This document shows positions 36,213-44,676 of a stretch of 64,000 bases of DNA, one piece after another; within the stretch, counting starts at the first letter, position 1; every line of letters starts with the position of its first letter. The DNA comes from Kineococcus endophyticus (lineage in GTDB: Bacteria; Actinomycetota; Actinomycetes; Actinomycetales; Kineococcaceae): assembly GCF_040796495.1 (NCBI RefSeq), contig NZ_JBFNQN010000019.1:1-64000 (forward strand), given 5' to 3'. Position numbers and translations under genes: made by a program. The notes below the pieces were generated by a model. It made no database searches, was not told where the DNA came from, and saw only the letters and a list, made by a program, of their open reading frames with translations.

Positions 36213-38402
36213 ATGGACTCCCAGCCCTCCCCCGCCCGCCCGTCCGCGGGTCCGGGCCCCGACGTGGCGCCCCGCCTCGACCTGGTCGAGGAGCTGCACG
36301 GCGTCCCGGTGGCCGACCCCTACCGCTGGCTCGAGGACCCGGCCGACGCGCGCACGCGGGCGTGGTCGCAGTGGCAGGACGAGGCGTGGGAGCACTGGGC
36401 CGCGCAGCTGCCCGGCCGGGCGGGCCTGGAGCGCCGGGTGCGCGAGCTCATGGCGACGGGGTCGGTGGGCGCGCCCGTGCACCGGGGGGGACGGGTGTTC
36501 CGGACGCGCCGGGAGCCCGACGCCGAGCACGGGGTGCTGACCGTCACCGACCCGGGAGCACGGCCGCGCGTGCTCGTCGACCCGGTCGCGCTGGACCCGT
36601 CGGGCACGACGACGCTGGACGCGTGGCGGCCCGACGTCGAGGGCGACCTCGTGGCCTACCAGCTGTCCGAGGGCGGCAGCGAGGAGAGCGTCCTGCGGGT
36701 CCTGGACGCGACGACGGGTGAGGTCGTGGACGGCCCGATCGACCGTGCGCGCTACTCCCCCGTGGCCTGGCTGCCCGCCCGCGACGGCGTGCGGTCCTTC
36801 TACTACGTCCGCCGGCAGCCGCCGGAGTCCGTCCCGGAGGACGAGCGGCAGTACCACCGGCGGGTGCACCTGCACGTCGTCGGCACCGACCCCGCCACCG
36901 ACGTCGAGGTGTTCGGGGCCGGCCGCGCCCTGACGAACTACTACGGCGTCTGGACCTCGCGCGACGGCCGCTGGCTCGTCGTCACCGCCGCCGAGGGCAC
37001 GGCCCCGCGCAACGACGTGTGGATCGCCGACCTCGAGGGCGGTGACCCCGCCCGCCCGCAGTTGCGGCCGGTGGTGGAGGGCCGGGACGCGAGCACGAGC
37101 GCCTGGGTCGGCCGCGACGGCCGCCTCTACCTGTTCACCGACCTCGACGCCCCGCGCGGCCGCCTCGCCGTCGCCGACCCGGGCACCCCGGGGGTCGAGC
37201 ACTGGACGGACCTCGTCCCGCAGGCCGACGCCCTGCTCGACGACGTCGCGGTCCTCGACGGCGCCGAGCTGCCGGAGCCGTTGCTCGTCGTCGGCTGGAC
37301 TCAGCACGCGGTCAGCTCCGTCACGGTGCACGACCTGGTGACGGGCCGGCAGCTGGAGGGGGCCGCCGGTCGCGTGGACCTGCCCGGGACGGGTTCCATC
37401 GGTGGTCTGGTCGGTCGTCCCGACGGCGGGCACGAGCTGTGGTTCGGGTACACCGACACCACGACGCCCTCGCACGTGTGGCACTTCGACGCCCGCACCC
37501 GGGCCCTGACGGTCGAGGCCGCGCCGCCGGGGGCCGTGGAGGTGCCCGCCGTCGTCAGCCGGCTGCTGGAGTACCCCAGCGCCGACGGCACGGTCGTCCG
37601 GCTGCAGGTGACGGCACGCGCCGACCTGCTCGACGCGGACGGGGTGCCGCGCACCCCCGCGCCGACGGTCCTGTACGGCTACGGCGGCTTCGGGATCAGC
37701 CTCTCGCCGCACTACGCCCCCGACGCGCTCGCGTGGGTCGAGGCCGGCGGCGTCTACGCCGTCGCGAACCTGCGCGGCGGCGGGGAGGAGGGCGAGGACT
37801 GGCACCGGGCCGGCATGCGCGGGTCCAAGCAGAACGTCTTCGACGACTTCCACGCCGCCGCCCGCTTCCTCGTCGACCGCGGGTTCACGACGCCGGCGCA
37901 GCTGTGCGTGCACGGCGGGTCGAACGGCGGGCTGCTCGTGGGCGCGGCGGCGACGCAGGAGCCGGCCCTGTTCGCCGGGGTGGTGTGCTCGGCGCCGCTG
38001 CTGGACATGGTCCGCTACGAGCTGCACGGGCTCGGTGCGACGTGGAGCGACGAGTACGGGACGGCGGCCGACCCCGAGGAGTTCGGCTGGTTGCACGGCT
38101 ACTCCCCCTACCACCGGGTCGTCGACGGGACGGAGTACCCGGCGGTGCTGTTCACCGTCTTCGACGGCGACAGCCGCGTCGACCCGCTGCACGCGCGCAA
38201 GCTGTGCGCCGCCCTGCAGCACGCGACCGCCTCGGACCCGGCCGTGCGGCCCGTGCTGCTGCGCCGCGAGAAGGACGTCGGGCACGGCGCGCGGTCGGTC
38301 TCGCGCAGCGCCGGGCTCGTCCGCGACACCCTGGCCTTCGCCGCCCGGGCGACGGGCCTGCCGCTCGACCACCTCGACGCGTCCACCGACCAGCACGTCT
38401 GA
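36213..38402 (+). CDS. prolyl oligopeptidase-family serine peptidase (S9)
   Basis: 729 residues: N-terminal beta-propeller domain (about 75-430) and a C-terminal alpha/beta hydrolase. The start VADPYRWLEDP is typical of S9A. Catalytic Ser in HGGSNGGLLVGA near 569, Asp in FDGDSRVDPLHARKL, His in VGHGARSV. It cleaves short peptides, likely after proline; no signal peptide, so cytoplasmic. ATG 36213. The next gene (MscS) starts 19 bp after the stop and may be co-transcribed. Confidence 0.93.
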   Translation: MDSQPSPARPSAGPGPDVAPRLDLVEELHGVPVADPYRWLEDPADARTRAWSQWQDEAWEHWAAQLPGRAGLERRVRELMATGSVGAPVHRGGRVFRTRREPDAEHGVLTVTDPGARPRVLVDPVALDPSGTTTLDAWRPDVEGDLVAYQLSEGGSEESVLRVLDATTGEVVDGPIDRARYSPVAWLPARDGVRSFYYVRRQPPESVPEDERQYHRRVHLHVVGTDPATDVEVFGAGRALTNYYGVWTSRDGRWLVVTAAEGTAPRNDVWIADLEGGDPARPQLRPVVEGRDASTSAWVGRDGRLYLFTDLDAPRGRLAVADPGTPGVEHWTDLVPQADALLDDVAVLDGAELPEPLLVVGWTQHAVSSVTVHDLVTGRQLEGAAGRVDLPGTGSIGGLVGRPDGGHELWFGYTDTTTPSHVWHFDARTRALTVEAAPPGAVEVPAVVSRLLEYPSADGTVVRLQVTARADLLDADGVPRTPAPTVLYGYGGFGISLSPHYAPDALAWVEAGGVYAVANLRGGGEEGEDWHRAGMRGSKQNVFDDFHAAARFLVDRGFTTPAQLCVHGGSNGGLLVGAAATQEPALFAGVVCSAPLLDMVRYELHGLGATWSDEYGTAADPEEFGWLHGYSPYHRVVDGTEYPAVLFTVFDGDSRVDPLHARKLCAALQHATASDPAVRPVLLRREKDVGHGARSVSRSAGLVRDTLAFAARATGLPLDHLDASTDQHV

Positions 38403-38421
38403 GAAGGAGTTGTCCCCCCTC

Positions 38422-39489
38422 GTGCTCGACTCGATCACCCAGGCCCTCGGTGGCGTGGACTCCGCCGAGGCCCAGGCCGGCGCCTCCGACGTCGTGGCGT
38501 TCCTGCTCGACAAGCCGCTGAAGGTCGTCGTCGTCCTGCTGGTCTGCTGGATCGCGCGGTACCTGGCGATGCGGCTCATCGGCCGGGTCGCCACGGGCAT
38601 CGCCACCGGCGCCGGCCGGCTCGGCGGTGGCCGGCGCAACGGCTTGCTGGAGTCCTCGCCGTTGCTCAACGAACGCCGCCAGCAGCGCGCCGAGACCCTG
38701 GCCTCGGTGCTCAAGAGCACCGTGACGTTCGTCCTGGGGATGCTCGCGATCCTCGTGGTGCTCGACACGGTCGGCATCGCGATCGCGCCGTTCCTGGCCT
38801 CGGCGGGGATCGCCGGCGTCGCGCTGGGGTTCGGCGCCCAGGCCCTCGTCAAGGACTTCCTGTCGGGCATCTTCATGCTCGCCGAGGACCAGTACGGCGT
38901 CGGCGACTCGGTCGACCTCGGCGACGCCGCCGGCACCGTCGAGGCCGTGGGCCTGCGCGTCACGCGGCTGCGCGACGTCAAGGGGACGGTCTGGTACGTC
39001 CGCAACGGCGAGATCCTGCGGGTCGGCAACCAGAGCCAGGGCTGGGCCCGCGCCGTCGTCGACGTCTCGGTCGCCTACGGGGAGAACCTCGCCCGCGCCC
39101 AGGAGGTGCTGCAGCGCCTGGCCGACCACCTCGTCGAGGAGGAGGAGTGGAAGCCCCTCGTCCTGGACAAGCCCGAGGTCTGGGGCGTGGAGCAGATGAC
39201 GACCGACGGCATCGTGCTGCGGCTGGTCGTCAAGACGGCCCCGTTGCAGCAGTGGGCCGTCCAGCGCGAGCTGCGGCGCCGGATCAAGGCCGCGTTCGAC
39301 GCCGAGGGCATCGAGTTCCCCCTGGCCCAGCGCGTCTTCCTGCGCCACGACGACGCGCCGCGGCAGGCCCGGCCGCTGGCGGACCCGAACGCCGCGGTGG
39401 CCCCGCAACCGCCCCCGCCCAGCGAGGCCGACGTGGCCGCGCAGGACGCCGCGGCGGCCGACCCGGCCCGGACGAACCGGGGGCTCTGA
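38422..39489 (+). CDS. small-conductance mechanosensitive channel (MscS family)
   Basis: 355 residues. Three TM segments: PLKVVVVLLVCWIARYLAM, VTFVLGMLAILVVLDTVG and the pore helix APFLASAGIAGVALGFGAQALVKDF, followed by the MscS beta domain (QYGVGDSVDLGDAAGTVEAVGLRVTRLRD) and an alpha/beta C-terminal domain. A Pro/Ala-rich tail of ~45 residues ends it. It releases osmolytes on hypo-osmotic shock. GTG 38422 is chosen, with AAGGAG at 38404-38409 (12 nt, long spacing); a TTG at 38410 touches that site and is rejected. Confidence 0.92.
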   Translation: MLDSITQALGGVDSAEAQAGASDVVAFLLDKPLKVVVVLLVCWIARYLAMRLIGRVATGIATGAGRLGGGRRNGLLESSPLLNERRQQRAETLASVLKSTVTFVLGMLAILVVLDTVGIAIAPFLASAGIAGVALGFGAQALVKDFLSGIFMLAEDQYGVGDSVDLGDAAGTVEAVGLRVTRLRDVKGTVWYVRNGEILRVGNQSQGWARAVVDVSVAYGENLARAQEVLQRLADHLVEEEEWKPLVLDKPEVWGVEQMTTDGIVLRLVVKTAPLQQWAVQRELRRRIKAAFDAEGIEFPLAQRVFLRHDDAPRQARPLADPNAAVAPQPPPPSEADVAAQDAAAADPARTNRGL

Positions 39490-39541
39490 CCCGCCCGCCC
39501 GCCGGGTCGCGCGCCGGGGCCCGGGCTCGGAGACTGTCGGC

Positions 39542-41137
39542 ATGAGTGAGCCCACGCCCGACGCCCCCACCGGGTCCCTCGACGACGTCCTGGCCGGGAA
39601 CGGGCGCCTGGCCCTGGTGACGGGGGTGACGGGGTACATCGGCGGCCGGCTGGTGCCGGAGCTGCTGGCGGCCGGGTTCCGCGTCCGCGCCCTGGCCCGC
39701 CGCCCCGAGCAGCTGCGGGACCGGCCGTGGATCGACGAGGTCGAGGTCGTGGGTGCGGACGCCTCCGACCGCGACCAGGTGACCGCGGCGCTGGAGGGCG
39801 TCGACGTCGCCTACTACCTGATCCACGCCATGAGCGGAGGGTCCTCGTTCGCGGCGAAGGACCGCCGCACGGCCCGCACCTTCGCCCGCGCCGCCGCCGA
39901 CCAGGACGTGCGCCGCATCGTCTACCTCGGCGGGCTGCACCCCGAGGACGAGGAGCTGTCGACGCACCTGGAGTCACGCCGGGAGGTCGGGGAGATCCTC
40001 CTGGACGCCCCGGTGCCCGCGACGGTGCTGCAGGCCGCGGTCATCCTCGGGTCGGGGTCGGCGAGCTTCGAGATGATGCGCTACCTCACCGAGCGCCTGC
40101 CGGTCATGGTCTGCCCCTCGTGGGTCTACAACCGGATCCAGCCGATCGCAGTGCGCGACGTCCTGCGCTACCTCGTCGGGTCGGCCTCGATGCCCGACGA
40201 CGTCAACCGCACCTTCGACGTCGGTGGCCCGGACGTCATGACGTACCTGGACATGATGCGCGGCTACGCCGAGGTGGCCGGGCTGCCCAAGCGGCACGTG
40301 CTGCCCGTCAAGGTCATGTCCCCGCGGCTGTCGAGCCACTGGGTGGGGACCATCACCCCGGTCCCCGGCTCGATCGCCCGACCGCTCGTGGAGAGCCTCG
40401 TGCACGAGGTCGTCTGCAAGGAGAAGGACGTCGCGCGGTACGTGCCGGACCCGCCCGAGGGCCTCATCCCGTTCCGCCGCGCGGTGCAGCTGGCGCTCAA
40501 GCGCATCCAGGAGGCGGACGTCACGACGCGCTGGAGCTCGGCCTCCGTGCCCGGCGCCCCGAGCGACCCGCTGCCCACCGACCCCGACTGGGCCGGCGGC
40601 AACCTCTACGTGGACGAGCGCACGACGGTCGTGGACGCCTCCCCGCACGAGCTGTGGGAGGTGCTCGAGGGCATCGGTGGTGAGCAGGGCTGGTACTCCT
40701 GGCCGATGGCCTGGGCGGTCCGGGGGGTCATGGACCGGTTCTCCGGCGGCCCCGGCCTGCGCCGCGGCCGGCGCGACCCGCGCCACCTCATGGTCGGTGA
40801 CGCCGTGGACTGGTGGCGCGTGGAGGAGCGGCAGGAGGACGAGCTGCTGCGTCTGCGGGCCGAGATGAAGCTCCCCGGGCTGGCGTGGCTGGACCTGCGG
40901 GTGGGCCGGGACCCGGTGGGCCGCACGCTCTTCCAGCAGCGCGCCCTGTTCCACCCCAAGGGCCTGGCCGGGCAGGCGTACTGGGCGGCGATCAGCCCGT
41001 TCCACGACGTCGTCTTCGGTGGCATGCAGGAGAACGTCAAGGAGGCCGCGGAAGCCCTGGCCCGCGCGAACGCCGCGGGTGCCGCGGACGCCCCCGCGAC
41101 GGTCGACGTCCGCCCGGAGGCGACACTGGTGCGGTGA
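39542..41137 (+). CDS. NAD(P)-binding SDR-type protein with C-terminal DUF2867 domain
   Basis: 531 residues. N-terminal Rossmann fold (ALVTGVTGYIGGRLVPELL near residue 21; YYLIHAMSGG; RIVYLGGLHP) of the atypical SDR/NmrA-like type, to about residue 330, then DUF2867 (about 355-515; YVDERTTVVDASPHELWEVLEGIGG, GWYSWPMAW, AYWAAISPFHDVVFGGM). Two-domain proteins of this kind are widespread in actinobacteria, function undefined. ATG 39542. Its stop overlaps the start of the truncated hemoglobin gene by 4 bp, which suggests a shared role, perhaps redox. Confidence 0.88.
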   Translation: MSEPTPDAPTGSLDDVLAGNGRLALVTGVTGYIGGRLVPELLAAGFRVRALARRPEQLRDRPWIDEVEVVGADASDRDQVTAALEGVDVAYYLIHAMSGGSSFAAKDRRTARTFARAAADQDVRRIVYLGGLHPEDEELSTHLESRREVGEILLDAPVPATVLQAAVILGSGSASFEMMRYLTERLPVMVCPSWVYNRIQPIAVRDVLRYLVGSASMPDDVNRTFDVGGPDVMTYLDMMRGYAEVAGLPKRHVLPVKVMSPRLSSHWVGTITPVPGSIARPLVESLVHEVVCKEKDVARYVPDPPEGLIPFRRAVQLALKRIQEADVTTRWSSASVPGAPSDPLPTDPDWAGGNLYVDERTTVVDASPHELWEVLEGIGGEQGWYSWPMAWAVRGVMDRFSGGPGLRRGRRDPRHLMVGDAVDWWRVEERQEDELLRLRAEMKLPGLAWLDLRVGRDPVGRTLFQQRALFHPKGLAGQAYWAAISPFHDVVFGGMQENVKEAAEALARANAAGAADAPATVDVRPEATLVR

Positions 41138-41583
41138 GTCCCGACCTGCCCTTCGTCCGCCCCCAGAACCTCCTGGGGCGCAAGCCCGCGGGGCCGGACG
41201 GCGGCACGCAGACGTTCTACGACGAGGTGGGCGGGCACGAGACGTTCGTCCGCCTCGTCGACGTCTTCTACGACGGCGTCGCCGAGGACGACGTGCTGCG
41301 GCCCATGTACCCCGAGGCCGACCTCGGCCCGGCCAAGGAGCGCCTGCTGCTGTTCCTGGAGCAGTACTGGGGCGGTCCGTCGACGTACTCCGAGCAGCGC
41401 GGTCACCCGCGGCTGCGGATGCGGCACGCGCCCTTCAAGGTCAACCCCGACGCCCGGGACCGCTGGCTGACGCACATGCGCGCCGCCGTCGAGGCGCTCG
41501 GGCTGCCGCCCGCGCAGGAGGGACTCCTCTGGGACTACCTCGACCGCGCCGCGCACAGCATGCTCAACACCTTCGAGGACTGA
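41134..41583 (+). CDS. glbO: group II truncated hemoglobin (trHbO)
   Basis: 149 residues. Truncated globin with FYDEVGGHETFVRLVDVFYDGV (B helix and Tyr), the proximal His in LRMRHAPF, and the Trp of the G helix in DRWLTHM; the PMYPEADLGPAKERLLLFLEQYWGG segment is typical of trHbO. It binds O2 or NO and may protect or assist respiration. GTG 41134 overlaps the SDR/DUF2867 stop (GTGA). The ~20-residue N-terminal lead (LPFVRPQNLLGRKP) before the globin core is short and Pro-rich. Ends 3 bp from the convergent HxlR stop. Confidence 0.92.
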   Translation: MSPDLPFVRPQNLLGRKPAGPDGGTQTFYDEVGGHETFVRLVDVFYDGVAEDDVLRPMYPEADLGPAKERLLLFLEQYWGGPSTYSEQRGHPRLRMRHAPFKVNPDARDRWLTHMRAAVEALGLPPAQEGLLWDYLDRAAHSMLNTFED

Positions 41584-41586
41584 GCC

Positions 41587-41949
41587 TCACGCGCCCCGGG
41601 CGCAGTCCCCGGGCAGGTTCGCGCGCGCCCAGGCCGTGAGCTCGGCCAGGGCCGGCGCGAGCGCGCGGCCCGCGTCGGTGAGGTCGTAGACGACCGCGAC
41701 GGGCGGCCCCTCGTGCACGGTGCGCTGGACGAGGCCGGCCCGGGCGAGCTCGGTGAGGCGGTCGGACAGCACGGAGTCGCTGATGCCCGCCACGGTCCGG
41801 CGCAGGTCGGAGAACCCGGCGGGACCGTTGCCGAGGGTGGCGAGCAGGATCCCGTTCCACCGCTTGCCGAGGAACCCGAAGGCGCGGGCCAGCGCCCCGT
41901 CGCACGCCCGCGCGCTGTGCTCCCCGTCGACCTCTCGCACGTCCTCCAC
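41587..41949 (-). CDS. HxlR-family transcriptional regulator
   Basis: About 120 residues. HxlR winged helix: LGKRWNGILLATLGNGPAGFSDLRRTVAGISDSVLSDRLTELARAGLVQR with a wing (VHEGPPVAVVYDLTDAGRAL). Lys-Trp at the start of the first helix is diagnostic. One Cys is present near the N-terminus (ARACDGALA), as in redox-sensing members of the family, so it may sense oxidants or quinones (inference). GTG 41949 is a likely start; an ATG farther upstream overlaps the divergent promoter. Divergent from the nitroreductase gene, its probable target. Confidence 0.85.
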   Translation of the reverse strand: MEDVREVDGEHSARACDGALARAFGFLGKRWNGILLATLGNGPAGFSDLRRTVAGISDSVLSDRLTELARAGLVQRTVHEGPPVAVVYDLTDAGRALAPALAELTAWARANLPGDCARGA

Positions 41950-41966
41950 ACCCGTCAGCCTACTCC

Positions 41967-41994
41967 TTGACGCTTCACGATCCAGTGCTACTCT
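41967..41994 (+). promoter_or_regulatory. promoter of the nitroreductase gene
   Basis: TTGACG (41967-41972), a 16-bp spacer and TACTCT (41989-41994) form a good sigma-70-type promoter, with a start about 40 bp before the ATG at 42043. The region is shared with the divergent HxlR gene, so the regulator may act here. Confidence 0.55.
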
Positions 41995-42042
41995 CATTTT
42001 CGAAGCAGCCCCGTCATCAGTAGTGAGTTCGAGGAGACGAGC

Positions 42043-42657
42043 ATGACCGCCCTGGACGACCGCCCCCTGGGTCTGGACTCGAGCGCCCGCGCCGCGCTGT
42101 TCACCGATGCGCACACCGTGCAGCACTTCTCCCCCACCCCCGTGTCCGACGCCCAGCTCACCGAGATCTGGGACCTGGCGCGCTGGGCGCCCACCGCGGC
42201 GAACCTGCAGCCCCTCCGCCTGCTGTTCGTCCGCTCGGCGCAGGGCCGCGAGCGGCTGCTACCCCTGCTGGACGAGAAGAACCGCGACCGCGCGGCGACG
42301 GCTCCGGTGACGGCCGTCCTCGCCCGCGACGACCGCTTCCACGACGCGATCCCGCAGGTGGCGCCGTTCCTGTCCGGTCTGCAGCCGGTCCTGGACGGCA
42401 ACGCCGAGATGCGGGCGCAGATGGGCGGCTACAGCGCTGCACTCCAGGCCGGGTACCTCATCCTCGCCGTCCGCGCGCTGGGCCTGGCCGCCGGGCCGAT
42501 GGCCGGGTTCGACAAGGCCGGCGTCGACGCGGAGTTCTTCGCCGGGACGTCGTGGCGCTCCGAGCTCGTCGTCAACATCGGGCACCCCGCCACCGAGGAC
42601 GCCTACCGGCCGCGCATGCCGCGCCTGGCCGCCGAGGACGTCGTCCGCTTCGCCTGA
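42043..42657 (+). CDS. nitroreductase-family protein (malonic-semialdehyde-reductase-like)
   Basis: 204 residues with the FMN-binding nitroreductase fold: HTVQHFSPTPVSDAQLTEIWDLARWAPTAANLQP, then GYLILAVRALGLAAGPMAGFDKAGVDAEFF near the C-terminus and NIGHPATEDAYRPRMPR. It matches the RutE/HadB-type branch (3-hydroxypropionate or nitro/quinone reduction) best by eye. ATG 42043 follows GAGGAGACGAGC. With the divergent HxlR gene it looks like an inducible reductase module for electrophiles. Substrate unproven. Convergent with egtC, only 7 bp apart. Confidence 0.85.
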   Translation: MTALDDRPLGLDSSARAALFTDAHTVQHFSPTPVSDAQLTEIWDLARWAPTAANLQPLRLLFVRSAQGRERLLPLLDEKNRDRAATAPVTAVLARDDRFHDAIPQVAPFLSGLQPVLDGNAEMRAQMGGYSAALQAGYLILAVRALGLAAGPMAGFDKAGVDAEFFAGTSWRSELVVNIGHPATEDAYRPRMPRLAAEDVVRFA

Positions 42658-42664
42658 CGGGTCC

Positions 42665-43354
42665 CTACAAGGGGGTGACGCGGACCCCCGCCGCGTCGAC
42701 CTGCACCAGGGACCGGTCCGGCACGTCCTCCCAGCGCGGGTCGTCGTCGTGGGGTTCGCTCGCGACGACGACCCCGTCGTCGGTCCGCAGGACGCTGAGG
42801 GTGTCGCCCCACGCGGTGGCGACCAGGCGGGCGCCGTCGGCGGCCAGGACGTTGAGGCGGGCGGTGGGGTCGGCCTCCCCCGCGGTGCGCACGCGCGGGC
42901 CGATCTCGTCGGGTGCCGCGAGGAGCCAGGACGCGAGCACCGCGGAGTCGCACACCGACTCCGCGGTGGGCCAGGCCTCCGCGGGCAGCACGGACCGCTC
43001 GACCCGGCCGTTGTGCGACAGCGCCCAGGCACCCCGGACGAAGGGCGCGCACGCCGTCTCGTCCGCGGGCATGCCGACGGTGGCGTCGCGCACGGCACCC
43101 AGCACGCAGCCCGCCGCCACGTGCGGGGCGACGGAGGCGAGCGAGGCGTCCGCCCACAGCGGCGCGGCCCGGCGCCACCGGGCCGGTGCGCTGCGGGCTG
43201 CGGTCCACCAGGCGGCCCCCCAGCCGTCGGCGTTGACGCTCCCGTGGTGCTGCCGCCGCGGAGCCCAGCTCTGCTGCAGCAGCCCGTGCTCGCGCTCCAG
43301 GAGCAGGTCGGCCAGGCTGCGCTCGGCGCCCAGCCAGGCCGTGTGCCGGCACAC
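42665..43354 (-). CDS. egtC: ergothioneine biosynthesis amidohydrolase EgtC
   Basis: 229 residues. Class II glutamine amidotransferase-type hydrolase; the catalytic Cys is residue 2 (CRHTAWLG), followed by DLLLEREHGLLQQSWAPRRQ, HGSVNADGWGAAWW and ALSHNGRVERS. In ergothioneine synthesis it removes glutamate from gamma-glutamyl-hercynylcysteine S-oxide. GTG 43354 starts 2 bp after the egtB stop, so it is coupled. Third gene of egtA-egtB-egtC. The known next gene, egtD, is not here; a convergent nitroreductase gene follows instead. Confidence 0.93.
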   Translation of the reverse strand: MCRHTAWLGAERSLADLLLEREHGLLQQSWAPRRQHHGSVNADGWGAAWWTAARSAPARWRRAAPLWADASLASVAPHVAAGCVLGAVRDATVGMPADETACAPFVRGAWALSHNGRVERSVLPAEAWPTAESVCDSAVLASWLLAAPDEIGPRVRTAGEADPTARLNVLAADGARLVATAWGDTLSVLRTDDGVVVASEPHDDDPRWEDVPDRSLVQVDAAGVRVTPL

Positions 43355-43356
43355 GC

Positions 43357-44676
43357 TCAGGCGTCCCAGGCCAGGCGGACACCCGTGAAGATCTGCCGTC
43401 GCACGGGCCAGTCCCAGTTCCGGAACGAGGGTCGCACCGACACGGACGTGCTGGCCCAGGACCCGCCGCGCAGCACGCGGTAGCCACCGCCGAAGAACGG
43501 CGCGGAGTAGGTGTCGTAGAGCATCGGGGAGAACCCCGGCCACGGCGCGAAGTCCGAGGACGTCCACTCCCACACGTCGCCCATGAGCTGCTCGACGCCG
43601 TACGCACTGGCCCCGGCCGGGTACGCCCCGACCTGCGCGGGCCCGAGCGCGTGCCCGCCGAGGTTGGCCCGCTCCGCGGTCGGGGCCTCATCACCCCACG
43701 GCCACCGGCGACGGCGGCCCAGCGCCGGGTCCCAGGCGCACGCCTTCTCCCACTCGACCTCGGTGGGCAGCCGGGCGCCGGCCCACCGCGCGAAGGCCTC
43801 CGCCTCGTGGCAGTCGACGTGCTGCACGGGCGCCGCGGGGTCGAGGGCGACCTCGACGGCGAACCGCCGCTGGGTCCACCCGCCCGCACCGTCGCGGGCC
43901 CAGCCGAGCGGGGTCGTGATGCCCTCCGCCCGCCGGTGCGCCCAGCCCGCGCGGGTCCAGTGCCGGGGGTCCTCGTACCCGCCGTCCTCGACGAAGGCCG
44001 CCCACTCACCGTTCGTCACCGGGACGCGGCCGATGCGGAACGCCGGGACGTGGACGCGGTGCTGCGGGTGCTCGTTGTCCAGGGCCCACGGCTCCTGCGC
44101 CGGGTCGACGCCGAGGAGGAACTCCCCCGCCGGGACGAGCACCGGTTCGGCCGGGACGACCCGGCCGGGCGGCGTCGGCGCGGCCGCGAGCAGCGGGTCG
44201 CCCGAGCGCAGGTTGTGCGTCGCGAACATCGTCTCGTCGTGCTGGTGCTCGTGCTGGGCGACCATCGCCACCGCGAACGCCGCCTCGCGCGGGTCGTCCG
44301 CGCGGACGCGCGCGACGCGGTCCAGGACGCGGTTGCGCACGTCGGCGAGCGCCCGCCGGGACGCGCGCGGGTCCAGCAGCGGCAGCTGCGTCCGCGTCGC
44401 GCGCGGGTGCTCGGCCGCGTCGTAGAGGCAGGCGATCGTGGGGTGGAAGACGGGCGTCCGGTCGGCACCCGCCCCCTGCCGCAGGAGCCACAGCTCCTCC
44501 TGCTGCCCGATGTGGGCGAGGTCCCAGACGAGCGGACTCATGAGCGGGGAGTGCTGGACGGTCAGCTCGGCGTCGGCGGCCTCGGTGAGGCGGGCCGTCG
44601 TGCGGCGGCCGGCCTGCAGGGCCGCGACCGCGCCCTCGAGCGGGTGGACGGTCGAGTGGTCGTCGAGCGTGGTCAC
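43357..44676 (-). CDS. egtB: ergothioneine biosynthesis sulfoxide synthase EgtB
   Basis: 439 residues. N-terminal DinB-like domain with the iron-binding histidines: His55 in [11 protein letters not shown] and the H-x3-H-x-E set His142/His146 in QHEHQHDE. The C-terminal ~230 residues are an FGE/sulfatase-modifying domain ([59 protein letters not shown]). It uses iron and O2 to join gamma-glutamylcysteine and hercynine. GTG 44676 overlaps the egtA stop by 4 bp. Hercynine must come from EgtD encoded elsewhere. Confidence 0.95.
   Translation of the reverse strand: MTTLDDHSTVHPLEGAVAALQAGRRTTARLTEAADAELTVQHSPLMSPLVWDLAHIGQQEELWLLRQGAGADRTPVFHPTIACLYDAAEHPRATRTQLPLLDPRASRRALADVRNRVLDRVARVRADDPREAAFAVAMVAQHEHQHDETMFATHNLRSGDPLLAAAPTPPGRVVPAEPVLVPAGEFLLGVDPAQEPWALDNEHPQHRVHVPAFRIGRVPVTNGEWAAFVEDGGYEDPRHWTRAGWAHRRAEGITTPLGWARDGAGGWTQRRFAVEVALDPAAPVQHVDCHEAEAFARWAGARLPTEVEWEKACAWDPALGRRRRWPWGDEAPTAERANLGGHALGPAQVGAYPAGASAYGVEQLMGDVWEWTSSDFAPWPGFSPMLYDTYSAPFFGGGYRVLRGGSWASTSVSVRPSFRNWDWPVRRQIFTGVRLAWDA

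Noticed and set aside
38410-38421. TTG start for the MscS gene
   Set aside because: It directly abuts the AAGGAG site, leaving no spacing; GTG 38422 is more credible.
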